Positions 25,977 through 35,081 of a DNA stretch of 64,000 bases are shown piece by piece. Where the stretch lies: the NCBI RefSeq assembly GCF_022179465.1, contig NZ_BPQV01000003.1, positions 310,001 to 374,000 on the forward strand, written 5' to 3'. Numbering within the stretch: position 1 is the stretch's first letter; every line of letters begins with the position of its first letter. The translations under genes and the position numbers were made by a program. The notes under the pieces are model-generated. The model did not search any database, was not told the DNA's origin, and saw only the letters and a list, made by a program, of their open reading frames with translations. The DNA comes from Methylobacterium organophilum (lineage in GTDB: Bacteria > Pseudomonadota > Alphaproteobacteria > Rhizobiales > Beijerinckiaceae).

Positions 25977-26654
25977 TCAGGGGCGGAGCCGATGTCCGGC
26001 CAGGGCGATGCGGTCGCGGATCTCGACCTGCCCGCGCAGGACCCGGATCCATCCCGCGCGCTCCCAGCCGGCGAGATGCCGGCTGACGACCTCGCGCACG
26101 GTGCCGAGGTCGGCCGCGATCTGCCGGTGCGTCGCGGTCACCCTTCCGTGCTGGTCCGCTTGGGCGAGCAGGTGCCGGGCGAGGCGCTCCTCAAGGGGCG
26201 TGAAGGCGATCTCGTCGAGGAGCCCGAACAGGACGGCCATGAGCTTGGCGTAATCGTCGAGGACGAAGGCGCGGAACGCGGCCGAGGCCGCCATGAGGTG
26301 CCGGAAGGTCTCCGCCGGAAGCGCCGCCAGCACCGTGCGCTGCTCCGCGACGCTCTCGGCCGGGAAGGTGCCGCCGGCGAGCAGGCACTGGGTCGTGAGG
26401 ACGCAGGTCCCCCGGGGACCCACCCGGTAGATCAGCATCTCGCGGCCGCCCGCGGAGATCCGGAAGACGCGTGTCCGGCCCTCGATGCACATCAGGTAGT
26501 TCGCGCACTCGCCTCCCAGCTCGTAGGCGGTCGCTCCCGCCTCCAGCACGGGAAAGCGCACGGCGCCGCGCAGGATGTGCCGGTGGTCGGCCGGAAGCGT
26601 CCCGAGCACGGGAAACTGCTCGAACCAGCGCTCGACGCGGTCGGCGTGAGACAT
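25977..26654 (-). CDS. Crp/Fnr-family transcriptional regulator
   Basis: 225 residues. Residues 15-125 form a cyclic-nucleotide-binding-type beta barrel ('LEAGATAYELGGECANYLM', 'GRTRVFRISAGGREMLIYRV'). Then a dimer helix and a C-terminal winged helix: 'LARHLLAQADQHGRVTATH', 'QIAADLGTVREVVSRHL', with 'REVVSRHLAGWERAGWI' as recognition helix and wing. The Cys residues 'GEC', 'LMC', 'GTC' and 'TQC' do not follow the Fnr iron-sulfur pattern, so oxygen sensing is doubtful. It most resembles the small Crp-like group with 'HRQIAADLGTVREVVSR'. Target genes unknown. Confidence 0.85.
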   Translation of the reverse strand: MSHADRVERWFEQFPVLGTLPADHRHILRGAVRFPVLEAGATAYELGGECANYLMCIEGRTRVFRISAGGREMLIYRVGPRGTCVLTTQCLLAGGTFPAESVAEQRTVLAALPAETFRHLMAASAAFRAFVLDDYAKLMAVLFGLLDEIAFTPLEERLARHLLAQADQHGRVTATHRQIAADLGTVREVVSRHLAGWERAGWIRVLRGQVEIRDRIALAGHRLRP

Positions 26655-26940
26655 GCGCGATGACCTTCAGCTCCGCGGCGCGCCGGTCGGGCGCCGGGGA
26701 CGTTCCGGGACAGGCCGGCGTCGATGAGCGCGGGCACAAACGACCGATGCCGCCCGCGTTCGGATTGAGCCGCGCGGGCGCGCGGCGGTGCCGGTTCCGG
26801 CGGTGCGCGGGGCCCGAGCCCGTTCGCCGGGAACCGCGGGGACACCCATACGCAGGCACGCGGCCCTCCCGTTCTCGGCCGTCGTCGCCCGGGGTCCGGC
26901 GTCGGCCGCGGGCGACCTGCTCCGCCCCCTCGGCCGGACG

Positions 26941-27340
26941 ATGCCGGACATGACGCAGGCGGGGACGGCCCGCGCCGCTATCGAGGCGACGATCGCCCGG
27001 GCGGCCGGCAAGCCGCTCAGCCTCTCGGACGGGCGCCTGTCCGGCCTGGACCTCAGGCGCGCGAACCTGCGCCCGTCCCGCTTGAACAGGGTCCTGCCGC
27101 GGGGGGGCGGTCTCCGCGTCGCGGCCCCCGACCAGGCCGGGCTCAAGACGGCCGACCTGGGCGGGGCGAAGCTCGTCGGCGCGCGTTTCTTCGGTCCGCA
27201 GGTCCGGGGGCGAACCCGCGCGGAGCCGACCGGAGCGGGGCCAGGACCGGCCGCGACTTCGGCGGGGCGAGCGCCGGCGGCGCGCTCCGCGCCGGCCCGC
27301 GCGGCGACGCCGCCGTCCGGAACGCTGACGCGAGCGGGGC
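26941..27340 (+). pseudogene. degraded pentapeptide-repeat gene
   Basis: From the ATG at 26941 a plausible N-terminus ('ARAAIEATIARAAGKPLSLS') runs into pentapeptide-like sequence: 'LSGLDLRRANLRPSRL' and 'GLKTADLGGAKLVGARF'. Beyond about 27200 this frame becomes Arg/Pro/Ala noise, while another frame gives repeat-like 'DFGGASAGGALRAG' and 'NADASGAGLRRRKGWD'. A frameshift near 27200 would join them. The gene therefore looks broken; original function unknown. Confidence 0.4.
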
Positions 27341-27538
27341 CGGCCTGCGCCGGCGCAAGGGCTGGGACGCGACCCCGGATTGCGACGCGCTCGTCGCGAA
27401 CCGCGCCGGGACCGACCCGGCCCACCGGACCGCCCCGGCGGATCGGTCCGACGCCTCTCCGAACGCCCGTCCCGCGCGGGCGCGAGGCCGCGTCGGCGTC
27501 CGTGCGTTCCGGGGGCAGGGCTCCGATCCCGCGGGCCG

Positions 27539-27916
27539 TTACCCTCCCTGGATCGCCTCTCCGTACCGGAACGTGGCGGAGCCGCCGTCCATCCTCAGCG
27601 TTCCGGACCCGGCGAACGAGCTCGTCCCGTCGGCCGACCCGGTGCCGCGCTGGCCATTGGAGCAATTTGCCCCGACGGATGCCGGCAGCCCCGCCCCGGA
27701 CGGATGAAACAGGCCGCTGCAGGTCGTCCGCCCGTCGGTCGCGTAGAACTCGCGCCGCAGCAGCCGGGTGGTCACGCTGCCCGTGAGGCGCTCCCCCGAC
27801 GGGAGATGCAGGGTGAACGGGACCGTCGCGTAGCCCGGAACATCGGGCACGTGCAGGCAGCCCGTCACGCCGGTGGCCAGCCCCCAGGCACACGCGAACC
27901 TCCTCCAGCCGATCAT
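27539..27916 (-). CDS. small lipoprotein of unknown function
   Basis: 125 residues from the ATG at 27916, with GGGAGGG 6 nt upstream. The signal 'RRFACAWGLATGVTGC' ends in a lipobox-like Cys near residue 20. The mature part is beta-rich ('YATVPFTLHLPSGERLTGSV', 'TRLLRREFYATDG', 'SGTLRMDGGSATFRYGEAI') with two further Cys ('TTCSGLF', 'ANCSNGQ') that could pair. Similar small secreted proteins exist in methylobacteria; no function known. Confidence 0.65.
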   Translation of the reverse strand: MIGWRRFACAWGLATGVTGCLHVPDVPGYATVPFTLHLPSGERLTGSVTTRLLRREFYATDGRTTCSGLFHPSGAGLPASVGANCSNGQRGTGSADGTSSFAGSGTLRMDGGSATFRYGEAIQGG

Positions 27917-28080
27917 CACGATCCCTCCCCGCCCGTGCCGGTCCGACCGACGCCCGCGCATGGCCCGGCCGCGGATGGGCGCCGGCCGTTGCGCTCGCCG
28001 CCTTCGGCGGCCCGGATCCCCGGATTGCCCGCAGCGGCGTGGCCGCTGCACCGCCCCGACCGGCCCGGTGCCGAACCCGG

Positions 28081-28434
28081 CTAGATCCCGGGGCCGCGCA
28101 GTCGATGGTAGAGAGCCCTGACGGCATCCATGTAGTCCTGACCCGGGTTCTTGGCGCAGAAGGTGCGCAGGAAATGGACTTGGGCCTGAAGCGGGACGGA
28201 CGGCGGTGTCAGGTCCAGGTCTTCATCGATTCCTGCCGGCGCACGAATCAGCGCTCCGCTCATGAAACCTTGCGCCCAGGCGAAGAAGTACAGCTCGGCA
28301 GCTTGGTTCGCGGAGATCTCCTGGTTGAACGCTGCGCAGGTCTGGGCGCCGATGCCGACGATCTTGGCCGTCGATCCTGCCTGCGCGGACATCACGACCA
28401 TGACGCCGAGGGCCACCATCACTGTTCGTCGCAT
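28081..28434 (-). CDS. exported small protein with two conserved Cys (HdeA/Rap1a-like)
   Basis: 117 residues. Signal peptide 'MVALGVMVVMSAQAG' cleaved near residue 20. The mature domain has 'TCAAFNQEI', then 'YFFAWAQGFMSGAL', then 'FLRTFCAKNPGQDYMDAV'. Two Cys with this spacing and a central aromatic helix recall small periplasmic HdeA- or Rap1a-type folds held by a disulfide. The family is a guess from layout. It is on the same strand as, and downstream of, the exported protein at 28507. Confidence 0.6.
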   Translation of the reverse strand: MRRTVMVALGVMVVMSAQAGSTAKIVGIGAQTCAAFNQEISANQAAELYFFAWAQGFMSGALIRAPAGIDEDLDLTPPSVPLQAQVHFLRTFCAKNPGQDYMDAVRALYHRLRGPGI

Positions 28435-28506
28435 CGATGCTCCCCGTCGCTCCAGTTTCGTAGGATGAGCCGGAGCCAGCGCCGTCGAACGCCGGCCGGT
28501 GGGTGG

Positions 28507-29061
28507 TCATGGCGCCATCCGGCGGTCCCGGGATTCGAGCAGGTCGGAGGTATGGCGGGCGGCGGGGTGGCCGGTCGCCGCCTCGTGCGCCGACGAGCAT
28601 TTCTCGTAGAGCTCGCCCGCGGCGACCATGACGATGCGTTTTCCGCCGCCTTCGGCGGGGCGGACCGCCAGGAGCGTGCGCCCCGCCGGCCACGTCACGG
28701 CGTTCGGCAGCCCGGCCTCCTGCGGCTCGCCGTAGCGCCGCACCCCCTCCCGGTAGATCGCCGCGTAGGCCGGCACGAGCTCGGCCTCCGCGAAGGGGCG
28801 GCTGAACCAGATGACCTGCTGCAGACCCTCGTCCCCGCAGACCTCCAGGACGACCTGCTCGGTATCGGGCCCGGAGGCCGGCGCCCGGCCCTGGAAATAG
28901 AACAGGGCCGTGACGTTCCCCTCCCGATCCGCCATGGACGGTTTCGGCACGGACGTCAGCGGACCCCAACGCAGGCCGAAGGGTGCCTCCCCGGCAAGCG
29001 CCCCCGGGATGCCGGCCGCCCCCAGGAACGCGGTGGCGAGCGCACGACGAAACGTCCGCAT
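28507..29061 (-). CDS. exported protein of unknown function
   Basis: 184 residues from the ATG at 29061, with GGGGAG upstream. Signal peptide 'RRALATAFLGAAGIPGALA', mature start 'GEAPFGLRWG'. The body alternates strands and helices ('EGNVTALFYFQG', 'DTEQVVLEVCGDEGLQQVIW', 'YREGVRRYGEPQE', 'GKRIVMVAAGEL') and has two Cys. The 'FGLRWG' opening is seen in secreted proteins of Rhizobiales. It follows the RND gene by 65 bp in the same direction and may be co-transcribed. Confidence 0.6.
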   Translation of the reverse strand: MRTFRRALATAFLGAAGIPGALAGEAPFGLRWGPLTSVPKPSMADREGNVTALFYFQGRAPASGPDTEQVVLEVCGDEGLQQVIWFSRPFAEAELVPAYAAIYREGVRRYGEPQEAGLPNAVTWPAGRTLLAVRPAEGGGKRIVMVAAGELYEKCSSAHEAATGHPAARHTSDLLESRDRRMAP

Positions 29062-29125
29062 CACGGGGCTCCCCCTCGGGTCCGTCGCGACCGCGCCTCG
29101 CCGGTCCGGGGATGCATGGCCCGGG

Positions 29126-32100
29126 TCACTCGGCCGCCTGCCGGAGCCGCGCCCGCGCGCCGGCCGAAGCCTCCTCGGCCCGGCGCGGGGAGCGCGCGAC
29201 CTCCTCGCCGCCGAAGCGCGCGTACAGGGCCGGCAGGACGACCAGGGTCAGCAAGGTGGCGCTGATCAGGCCGCCGATGACCACGGTCGCGAGCGGCCGC
29301 TGCACCTCGGCTCCGGTCTCGGTCGCGAGCGCCATCGGCACGAACCCGAGCGAGGCGACCAGCGCCGTCATCGCCACCGGCCGCAGCCGGGTCATGGCGC
29401 CCTCCAGGATCGCCTCGCGCCGCGGCCGCCCTTCCGCGACGAGCTGCTTGATGAAGGTCAGCATCACCAAGCCGTTCAGGACCGCCACGCCCGAGAGCGC
29501 GATGAAGCCCACCGCCGCCGGCACCGAGAACGGCATGCCCCGCAGCCACAGGGCCGCGATGCCGCCGGTCAGCGCCAGCGGCACGGCGCTGAACACCAGC
29601 AGCGCGTCCCGGGGCGAGCCCAGCGCCGAGTAGAGCAGCAGGAAGATCAGGGCGAAGCAGACCGGCACCACGATCATCAGGCGCTTGCGGGCCGAGGCGA
29701 GGTTCTCGAACTGGCCGCCCCAGGTCACGTCGTAGCCCGAGGGCAGCCGCACCTGGCTCGCGACCTTGGCCTGCGCCTCGGCGACGAGCGAGCCGATGTC
29801 GCGCCCGCGGACGTTCGCGGTCACGACCACCCGGCGCCGGCCGTTCTCGCGCGAGACCTGGTTCGGCCCTTCCGCGACGGAAAAACTCGCGACCTGCTTC
29901 AGGAGGACCGACGCGGCGCGCCCGTTCGGGCCGGGCGGCAGCGGCACCGGGATGTTCTCCAACGCCTCCCGGTTCTCGCGCACCTTGTCGCTGAGGCGCA
30001 CGACGATGGGAAAGCGGCGGTCGCCCTCGAACACCAGCCCGGCGTCCTTGCCGCCGATGGCCGCCCCGATGACCTCCTGGACGGCGCCGGTGCTGAGCCC
30101 CAGCCGCGCCGCTTCCGCCTTGTTGATCTTGATCTCCAGGAAGGGCAGGCCCGCCGTCTGCTCGACCTTGACGTCCTCGGCCCCGTCGATGCCCCGCAGG
30201 ATCTCGGCGATCTGGTCGGCCGCCTTCGTCATCGGCCCGAACTCCTCGCCGAACACCTTCACGGCGAGGTCGCCGCGGGCGCCCGCCAGCAGCTCGTTGA
30301 AGCGCAGCTGGATCGGCTGGGAGAACTCGAACACGTTCCCGGCCAGGGCGCCGACCGCCTTCTCGATCTTCTCCTGGAGCTCGGCCTTGGACAGGTCCGG
30401 GTCCGGCCACTCCTCCTGGGGCTTCAGGATCACGAAGGTGTCCGAGGAGTTCTGCGGCATCGGGTCGGACGCGACCTCGGCGGTGCCGGTCTTCGAGAAG
30501 ACGTAGGCGACCTGCGGGAAGCGGCGGATCGCCTGCTCGATCTTGAGCTGCATCGCCTGCGACTGCGACAGCGAAGTCGAGGGGATGCGCAGCGCGTTCA
30601 TGGCGATGCTCTTCTCGTCGAGCGTCGGGATGAACTCGGCGCCGAGCCGGGTGAAGAGCAGGCCGGCCCCGGCCAGCAGCAGCAACGCCGCGACGATGAA
30701 CACCATCGGCGCCCGCACCGCCCCGGCCAGCACGGGCCGATAGGCCCATTTGAGGGCGCGGATGATGACATTGTCCTTCTCGGTGACGCGCCCGGTGATC
30801 ACGATGGCGATCAGGGCCGGCACGAAGGTCAGCGACAGGACGAAGGCGGCGGCCAGCGCGATGATCACGGTCAGCGCCATCGGCTCGAACATCTTGCCCT
30901 CGACGCCCGTGAAGGTGAGGAGCGGCACGTAGACGAGGATGATGATCGCCTGCCCGTAGAGGGACGGCTTGATCATCTCCTCGGCCGAGGCCCGCACCGT
31001 GGCGAGGCGCTCCTCGGTGTCGAGGGTGCGACCGAGACCGTGCTGCTTCTCGGCGAGATGACGCAGGGCGTTCTCGGTGATGATGACCGCCCCGTCGACG
31101 ATGAGGCCGAAGTCGAGGGCGCCGAGGCTCATCAGGTTGGCCGAGATTTTCGCCTCGACCATGCCGGTCATGGTCATCAGCATGGCGACGGGGATGACCA
31201 GCGCCGTGATGATGGCGGCCCGGATGTTGCCGAGCAGCAGGAACAGGATGACGATGACGAGGGCCGCGCCCTCCGCGAGGTTCTTGGCCACGGTCCTGAT
31301 GGTGGCCTCGACCAGGAGCGTCCGGTTGAGGACCGTCTGGACCTCGACGCCGGGCGGAAGCGACTTGCGGATCTCCGTCATCTTGGCGTCGACCGCGGCC
31401 GCGACCGTGCGGCTGTTCTCGCCGATCAGCATCAGCGCGGTGCCGACGACGACCTCCTGCCCGTCCTCGCTGGCCGAGCCCGTGCGCAGGTCGCGCCCGA
31501 TCCGGACCTCGGCGATGTCCTTGATCCGCACCGGCACGCCGCCGCGGGTGGTGACGAGGACGTTCTCGATCTCCCCCATGCTCTCCAGGCGCCCGGCCGC
31601 GCGCACGACGTAGCCCTCGCCGTTGTCCTCCAGGTAGCGGGCGCCCTGGTTGGCGTTGTTGGCCTCCAAGGCCCGCGCCACGTCGGAGAAGGAGAGGTCG
31701 AGGGCGGTGAGCTTCGTCGGGTCCGGCTGGACGTGGTACTGCTTCTCGAAGCCGCCGATGCCGTCGACGCCGGCCACGCCCGGCACGGTCTTGATCTGGG
31801 GCCGGATGATCCAGTCCTGCACCGTGCGCAGGTACGCGGCCCGCTCCAGCTCCGTCCTGAGCCGCTGGCCTTCCGGGGTCAGGTAGCTGCCGTCCGGTTG
31901 CCAGCCCGGCTTGCCCGCAGGCGACACCGTCCGCTCGTCCGGCTTCGCGTAGTGGATCGACCACATGTAGATCTCGCCGAGGCCCGTCGAGATCGGGCCC
32001 ATGCGGGGCTCGGCGTCGGGCGGCAGGTCCTGCTTGACCTGGGACAGGCGCTCGGCGACCTGCTGGCGGGCGAAGTAGATGTCGAGCTTCTCCGCGAAGA

Positions 32101-32386
32101 CCGCGGTGACCTGCGAGAAGCCATTTCGCGATAAGGACCGGGTGTATTCGAGGCCCTTGATCCCGGCGAGCGCGGTCTCGACCGGGTAGGTGACCTGCTT
32201 CTCGATGTCGATTGGCGAGAGCGAGGGCGCGACCGTGTTGATCTGCACCTGGTTGTTGGTGATGTCGGGGACCGCGTCGATGGGCAGCTTGGTCAGGGCG
32301 TAGCCGCCGAAGCCGGCGGCCAGCAGCGACAGCAGCAGCACCAGCCAGCGCTGGTGGACCGAGAAGTCGAGGATGCGGGAGATCAT
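29126..32386 (-). CDS. czcA: HME-type RND heavy-metal efflux pump (CzcA/CusA family)
   Basis: 1086 residues, full RND length. Starts 'MISRILDFSVHQRWLVLLLS', with the first transmembrane helix and 'LPIDAVPDITNNQVQINT', which is diagnostic for the heavy-metal RND subfamily. The proton-relay helix 'SLGALDFGLIVDGAVII' is present. Twelve helices and two large periplasmic loops fit the family. It exports divalent or monovalent metal ions (Zn/Co/Cd/Ni or Cu/Ag) from periplasm or cytoplasm through a MFP and a TolC-type channel. The membrane fusion protein gene ends 14 bp upstream. No outer membrane partner is adjacent; the TolC-type protein at 23589 is a candidate. Metal specificity cannot be fixed from sequence alone. 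Confidence 0.92.
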   Translation of the reverse strand: MISRILDFSVHQRWLVLLLSLLAAGFGGYALTKLPIDAVPDITNNQVQINTVAPSLSPIDIEKQVTYPVETALAGIKGLEYTRSLSRNGFSQVTAVFAEKLDIYFARQQVAERLSQVKQDLPPDAEPRMGPISTGLGEIYMWSIHYAKPDERTVSPAGKPGWQPDGSYLTPEGQRLRTELERAAYLRTVQDWIIRPQIKTVPGVAGVDGIGGFEKQYHVQPDPTKLTALDLSFSDVARALEANNANQGARYLEDNGEGYVVRAAGRLESMGEIENVLVTTRGGVPVRIKDIAEVRIGRDLRTGSASEDGQEVVVGTALMLIGENSRTVAAAVDAKMTEIRKSLPPGVEVQTVLNRTLLVEATIRTVAKNLAEGAALVIVILFLLLGNIRAAIITALVIPVAMLMTMTGMVEAKISANLMSLGALDFGLIVDGAVIITENALRHLAEKQHGLGRTLDTEERLATVRASAEEMIKPSLYGQAIIILVYVPLLTFTGVEGKMFEPMALTVIIALAAAFVLSLTFVPALIAIVITGRVTEKDNVIIRALKWAYRPVLAGAVRAPMVFIVAALLLLAGAGLLFTRLGAEFIPTLDEKSIAMNALRIPSTSLSQSQAMQLKIEQAIRRFPQVAYVFSKTGTAEVASDPMPQNSSDTFVILKPQEEWPDPDLSKAELQEKIEKAVGALAGNVFEFSQPIQLRFNELLAGARGDLAVKVFGEEFGPMTKAADQIAEILRGIDGAEDVKVEQTAGLPFLEIKINKAEAARLGLSTGAVQEVIGAAIGGKDAGLVFEGDRRFPIVVRLSDKVRENREALENIPVPLPPGPNGRAASVLLKQVASFSVAEGPNQVSRENGRRRVVVTANVRGRDIGSLVAEAQAKVASQVRLPSGYDVTWGGQFENLASARKRLMIVVPVCFALIFLLLYSALGSPRDALLVFSAVPLALTGGIAALWLRGMPFSVPAAVGFIALSGVAVLNGLVMLTFIKQLVAEGRPRREAILEGAMTRLRPVAMTALVASLGFVPMALATETGAEVQRPLATVVIGGLISATLLTLVVLPALYARFGGEEVARSPRRAEEASAGARARLRQAAE

Positions 32387-32400
32387 GGGCGGGCTCTCGC

Positions 32401-33750
32401 TCAGTCGTTGTCGCCGGTCGCGGCCTTGCCGAGCTCAGCCTTGAGGAGGAAGGAGTTGGCGACCGCGATCTCGTCGCCCGGCCTCAGGCCCGAGACGACC
32501 TCGTAAGCATCGTCGTCGGAGCGCCCGAGCTCGATCTCGCGCTTCTCGAAACCGGTGGCCGTGCGCACGAAGACGACCTTCTCGCCGGCGACGGTCTGGA
32601 TCGCGGCCTTCGGAACCCGCACCTTGACCGCATCCTGGCCGACCTCGACCTCGGCGGTGACGAAGGTTCCGGGCCGCCAGGCCATGTCCCGGTTCGGCAG
32701 CCCGACGATGACGCGGGCGGAGCGTGTGTCCGGGTTCAGGATCGGGCTGACGAAGATCACCTTGCCTTCGGCCTGCTTGTCGGCGTCGCCCTGGCTCGGG
32801 GTGACCAGGACCCGCGCGCCTTCCTTGACCTTGGCCAGTTCGGTGGTTGGCACCGCCAGTTCGATCCAGACGGTGGACAGGTCTGCGACCGTATACAGGT
32901 CGTCCGGGTCGCCCTGACCGCCGACGTCGGTGCCGAGGTCGACCTTGCGCTCAACCACGCGCCCGCTCAGCGGTGAGCGCAATTCGTAGCGGCGCAGCGT
33001 CGAGGTGTTGGGCGTGGTCTCGTCCCGTTTGGCCGCGCTCGCCACCTCGGCGGCGTTGAGGCCGAGGGCGGAGAGCTTCTGCCGGGCGAGGTCGACGCGA
33101 AGCTGCGCCTCCGAATAGACGGCCTTGGCATTGAGGAAGGCCGATTCGGCCGAGATGCGCTTTTCCCAAAGCGCCTGCTGCCGATCGAAATTGGTCTTCT
33201 CAAGCTCTGCCTTCACTGAGGCGGTGAGATACTCGCTCTTGGCGTCCGCGACCTCGCGGCTGTCGAGCACCGCGACGACCTCACCCTTCACAACCTCCTC
33301 GCCCAGGCGCTTGCGCATCTCGGCCACAATCCCGACCACGCGCGCGGGCACCCGGGCGATCCGGTCGGCGTCCGGCGCGATGGTGCCGGGAACGAGAAGG
33401 TGGCGCGCGAGCGTGCCCCCCTCCACCGTCACGACCGTGATGTCCTGCCCGGAAACCTGCTCGGGCTGCATCTTGATCACGGTCGGCTCGGCCTCTCCCC
33501 CACCCTCCCCGTGCGGATGCTTGGCGGTCGCAGGCCCGGTCTCCGGCTTCGCCCCTCGCGGGCGGGGATGCTCGCCCGCGGGCTCCGGGACGTCGGTCTC
33601 GGAGGAGGGCTGACCGGCGGCGGGCGCCGGGTGGATCCTCGGGACCCCGACCGAGGCGAGGGCGTCCTGGACGAATTCGGACACGCGGGGAACGGCACCG
33701 CCGATGGCGATGCCGGTGGCCAGGATGACCACGGACAGGAGAATGCGCAT
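32401..33750 (-). CDS. czcB: RND membrane fusion protein (CzcB family)
   Basis: 449 residues from the ATG at 33750. N-terminal anchor or signal 'MRILLSVVILATGIAIGG', then a low-complexity part with 'KHPHGEGGGEAEP', a possible metal-binding stretch. The adaptor core follows: barrel-sandwich 'GTIAPDADRIARVPARVVG', lipoyl-like 'VVKGEVVAVLDSREVAD', a helical hairpin 'KTNFDRQQALWEKRI', then 'RYELRSPLSGRVVERKVDLG' and 'GQGDPDDLYTVADLSTVWIE', typical of CzcB. It links the RND pump to the outer membrane channel. Lies 134 bp downstream of the small Cys-rich gene at 33885. Confidence 0.9.
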   Translation of the reverse strand: MRILLSVVILATGIAIGGAVPRVSEFVQDALASVGVPRIHPAPAAGQPSSETDVPEPAGEHPRPRGAKPETGPATAKHPHGEGGGEAEPTVIKMQPEQVSGQDITVVTVEGGTLARHLLVPGTIAPDADRIARVPARVVGIVAEMRKRLGEEVVKGEVVAVLDSREVADAKSEYLTASVKAELEKTNFDRQQALWEKRISAESAFLNAKAVYSEAQLRVDLARQKLSALGLNAAEVASAAKRDETTPNTSTLRRYELRSPLSGRVVERKVDLGTDVGGQGDPDDLYTVADLSTVWIELAVPTTELAKVKEGARVLVTPSQGDADKQAEGKVIFVSPILNPDTRSARVIVGLPNRDMAWRPGTFVTAEVEVGQDAVKVRVPKAAIQTVAGEKVVFVRTATGFEKREIELGRSDDDAYEVVSGLRPGDEIAVANSFLLKAELGKAATGDND

Positions 33751-33884
33751 TGAGCCTGACTCGACCGGGACGCCGCTTGCCCGCCTGCGCGGCGGTGACG
33801 GTCGATCCCGCATGTTCACGTAAGGTGATCGACTGGCCCGGCGGATCGCCGGGCGGCCCGTGCCACCTCGGTGGCGCGGTCACC

Positions 33885-34259
33885 TCAGGCGCGAGGAGGC
33901 CTCGACAGCCGGTCCGGCCAGGTCGACGCGAGCGCGCCGACGGACCGGGACCGGTTGGGCTGGGCAGCCGCCGCGGGCGCCGTCGCGGGAGCGGCGTCCG
34001 CGGTGATGGCCTGGTGGCAGCTGCAATGCACGTGACAGGTCACGCCCGGATCGGACGTGTCGGTCGCGGAGCCGTCGGCCGGCGCGACCACCGAGAGTTC
34101 CGTCCCGGCAGGTGCCTTGCCGTGGTACGCGAAATCGGCTGCCAGGCCCAGGTCGGGAGCGGCGATGAGCAGGACGAGCACGAGCGCGAGCAGGCGCAGG
34201 GCGGTCACCGACCAGCCACGCCCGGCGTCGAAGCTCTTCTGCCGCATCCCGAGGGTCAT
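33885..34259 (-). CDS. exported Cys/His small protein preceding the RND pump
   Basis: 124 residues from the ATG at 34259 with AAGGA 5 nt upstream. A signal peptide is clear ('ALRLLALVLVLLIAAPDLGLA'). The mature part has 'VTCHVHCSCHQAITA', a C-x3-C-x-C-H motif shared with 25428-25814. The rest is Ala/Pro-rich. As the first gene before czcB and czcA on the same strand it is likely a periplasmic metal-binding accessory or sensor of the pump. That role is inferred from position and Cys/His content. Confidence 0.65.
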   Translation of the reverse strand: MTLGMRQKSFDAGRGWSVTALRLLALVLVLLIAAPDLGLAADFAYHGKAPAGTELSVVAPADGSATDTSDPGVTCHVHCSCHQAITADAAPATAPAAAAQPNRSRSVGALASTWPDRLSRPPRA

Positions 34260-34267
34260 CCCCGTCC

Positions 34268-34417
34268 TTATGGCGATTCGAGGCCGCGGATACAATCGGG
34301 TTCGTCGCGGTGCGGCGTCGGATCCCAGGCGGTGTCTCCGTACGCCGCCCGCCAATCGTCGTCGCGACGATGAGAGACGTGGTGCCCGCGGCGGCCCTGG
34401 CCGCCGTCCGGCATCAT
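34268..34417 (-). CDS. possible 49-residue protein before the metal efflux genes
   Basis: Two adjacent ATGs (34417, 34414), stop TAA at 34268, eight bases before the next start. The product is charged and His/Asp-rich ('GHHVSHRRDDDWRAAYGD'), unlike the Arg/Pro noise of neighbouring frames. The ribosome site is weak. It could be a small metal-binding or leader protein of the pump operon. Evidence is thin. Confidence 0.35.
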   Translation of the reverse strand: MMPDGGQGRRGHHVSHRRDDDWRAAYGDTAWDPTPHRDEPDCIRGLESP

Positions 34418-34727
34418 GGCGGTCCCGCGGCCCGCAGGGCGGGCGTCATGGTTTCGGGAGGCCGGGTTCGCCGCGGCCTCGAACGGAGGCACCGCCGGCC
34501 GTGGCGGCATGCCCCGCTCCCGGCGGTACCCTCACCGGCGGGCACCCCGGCGCCGGGCCGCGGGCGCACCGGCCGGACGCCGCCCCGGCTCGGGCCCGCG
34601 ATGCGCTCACCAGGGCCGCCGGCGGGACCCCGGGACGGATTGGCCGCGGGATGACCGAGGCGCGTCGACCGGACCCCGCCGGACGCCGCCCGTGGCCGAA
34701 GGGCGGAGGCGGCCCGGCCCCGGGGCC
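34418..34727. other. 310 bp without a recognised gene
   Basis: Open frames here are Pro/Arg/Gly-rich shadows. The stretch probably includes the promoter of the RND locus to its left and the terminator of the Xre gene to its right, but neither is clearly recognisable. Confidence 0.4.
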
Positions 34728-35015
34728 TCACGGGCGGTCGGAGGGCGCCTCGTTCTTGCGGGGCGAGCGCGACCTTCGGTCGAGCTCGGACCGCGCCATC
34801 CCCGTCACGACGCCCGTGGCCCCGTCCCCGTGCACGAAGCGGGCGCCCTGCCCTTCCAGGGCCTGCCGGAGCCGCAGGGCCAATCCCTCGCTGAGGTCGG
34901 AGAACGCGTTCTCGTAATCGTTGATGCTCTTCTTCGACACCATCGACAGCTCGCGCAGATCGGATTGCGAGAGCCCGAGGAGGGCGCGCGCCGCTTGGCA
35001 CAGGTACCCCGGCAC
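34728..35015 (-). CDS. Xre-family helix-turn-helix regulator
   Basis: 95 residues if read from the GTG at 35015, which has GGA 7 nt upstream; the family normally begins just before 'GYLCQAARALLGLSQ'. An ATG at 35201 would add 62 residues encoded across the promoter dyad and is judged less likely. 'LSQSDLRELSMVSKKSINDYE' (in parts) is the helix-turn-helix, and 'LRQALEGQGARFVHGDGATG' is the usual Methylobacterium-type C-terminus. It is divergent from the ParA-like gene at 35200. The 17 bp dyad at 35093-35109 lies between them and recurs at 12994-13010, so this protein is a candidate repressor of both loci. Confidence 0.7.
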   Translation of the reverse strand: MPGYLCQAARALLGLSQSDLRELSMVSKKSINDYENAFSDLSEGLALRLRQALEGQGARFVHGDGATGVVTGMARSELDRRSRSPRKNEAPSDRP

Positions 35016-35081
35016 CGGTTTTTCCGGTGGATAAGCATTAACCTTCGGGAACAGCAGCAGGTCATGGTACGGCTCTCCGCA

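Noticed and set aside
28910-32134. 1074-codon plus-strand frame over the RND pump
   Set aside because: Antisense shadow of czcA; translation is repetitive Asp/Arg/His-rich without folds.
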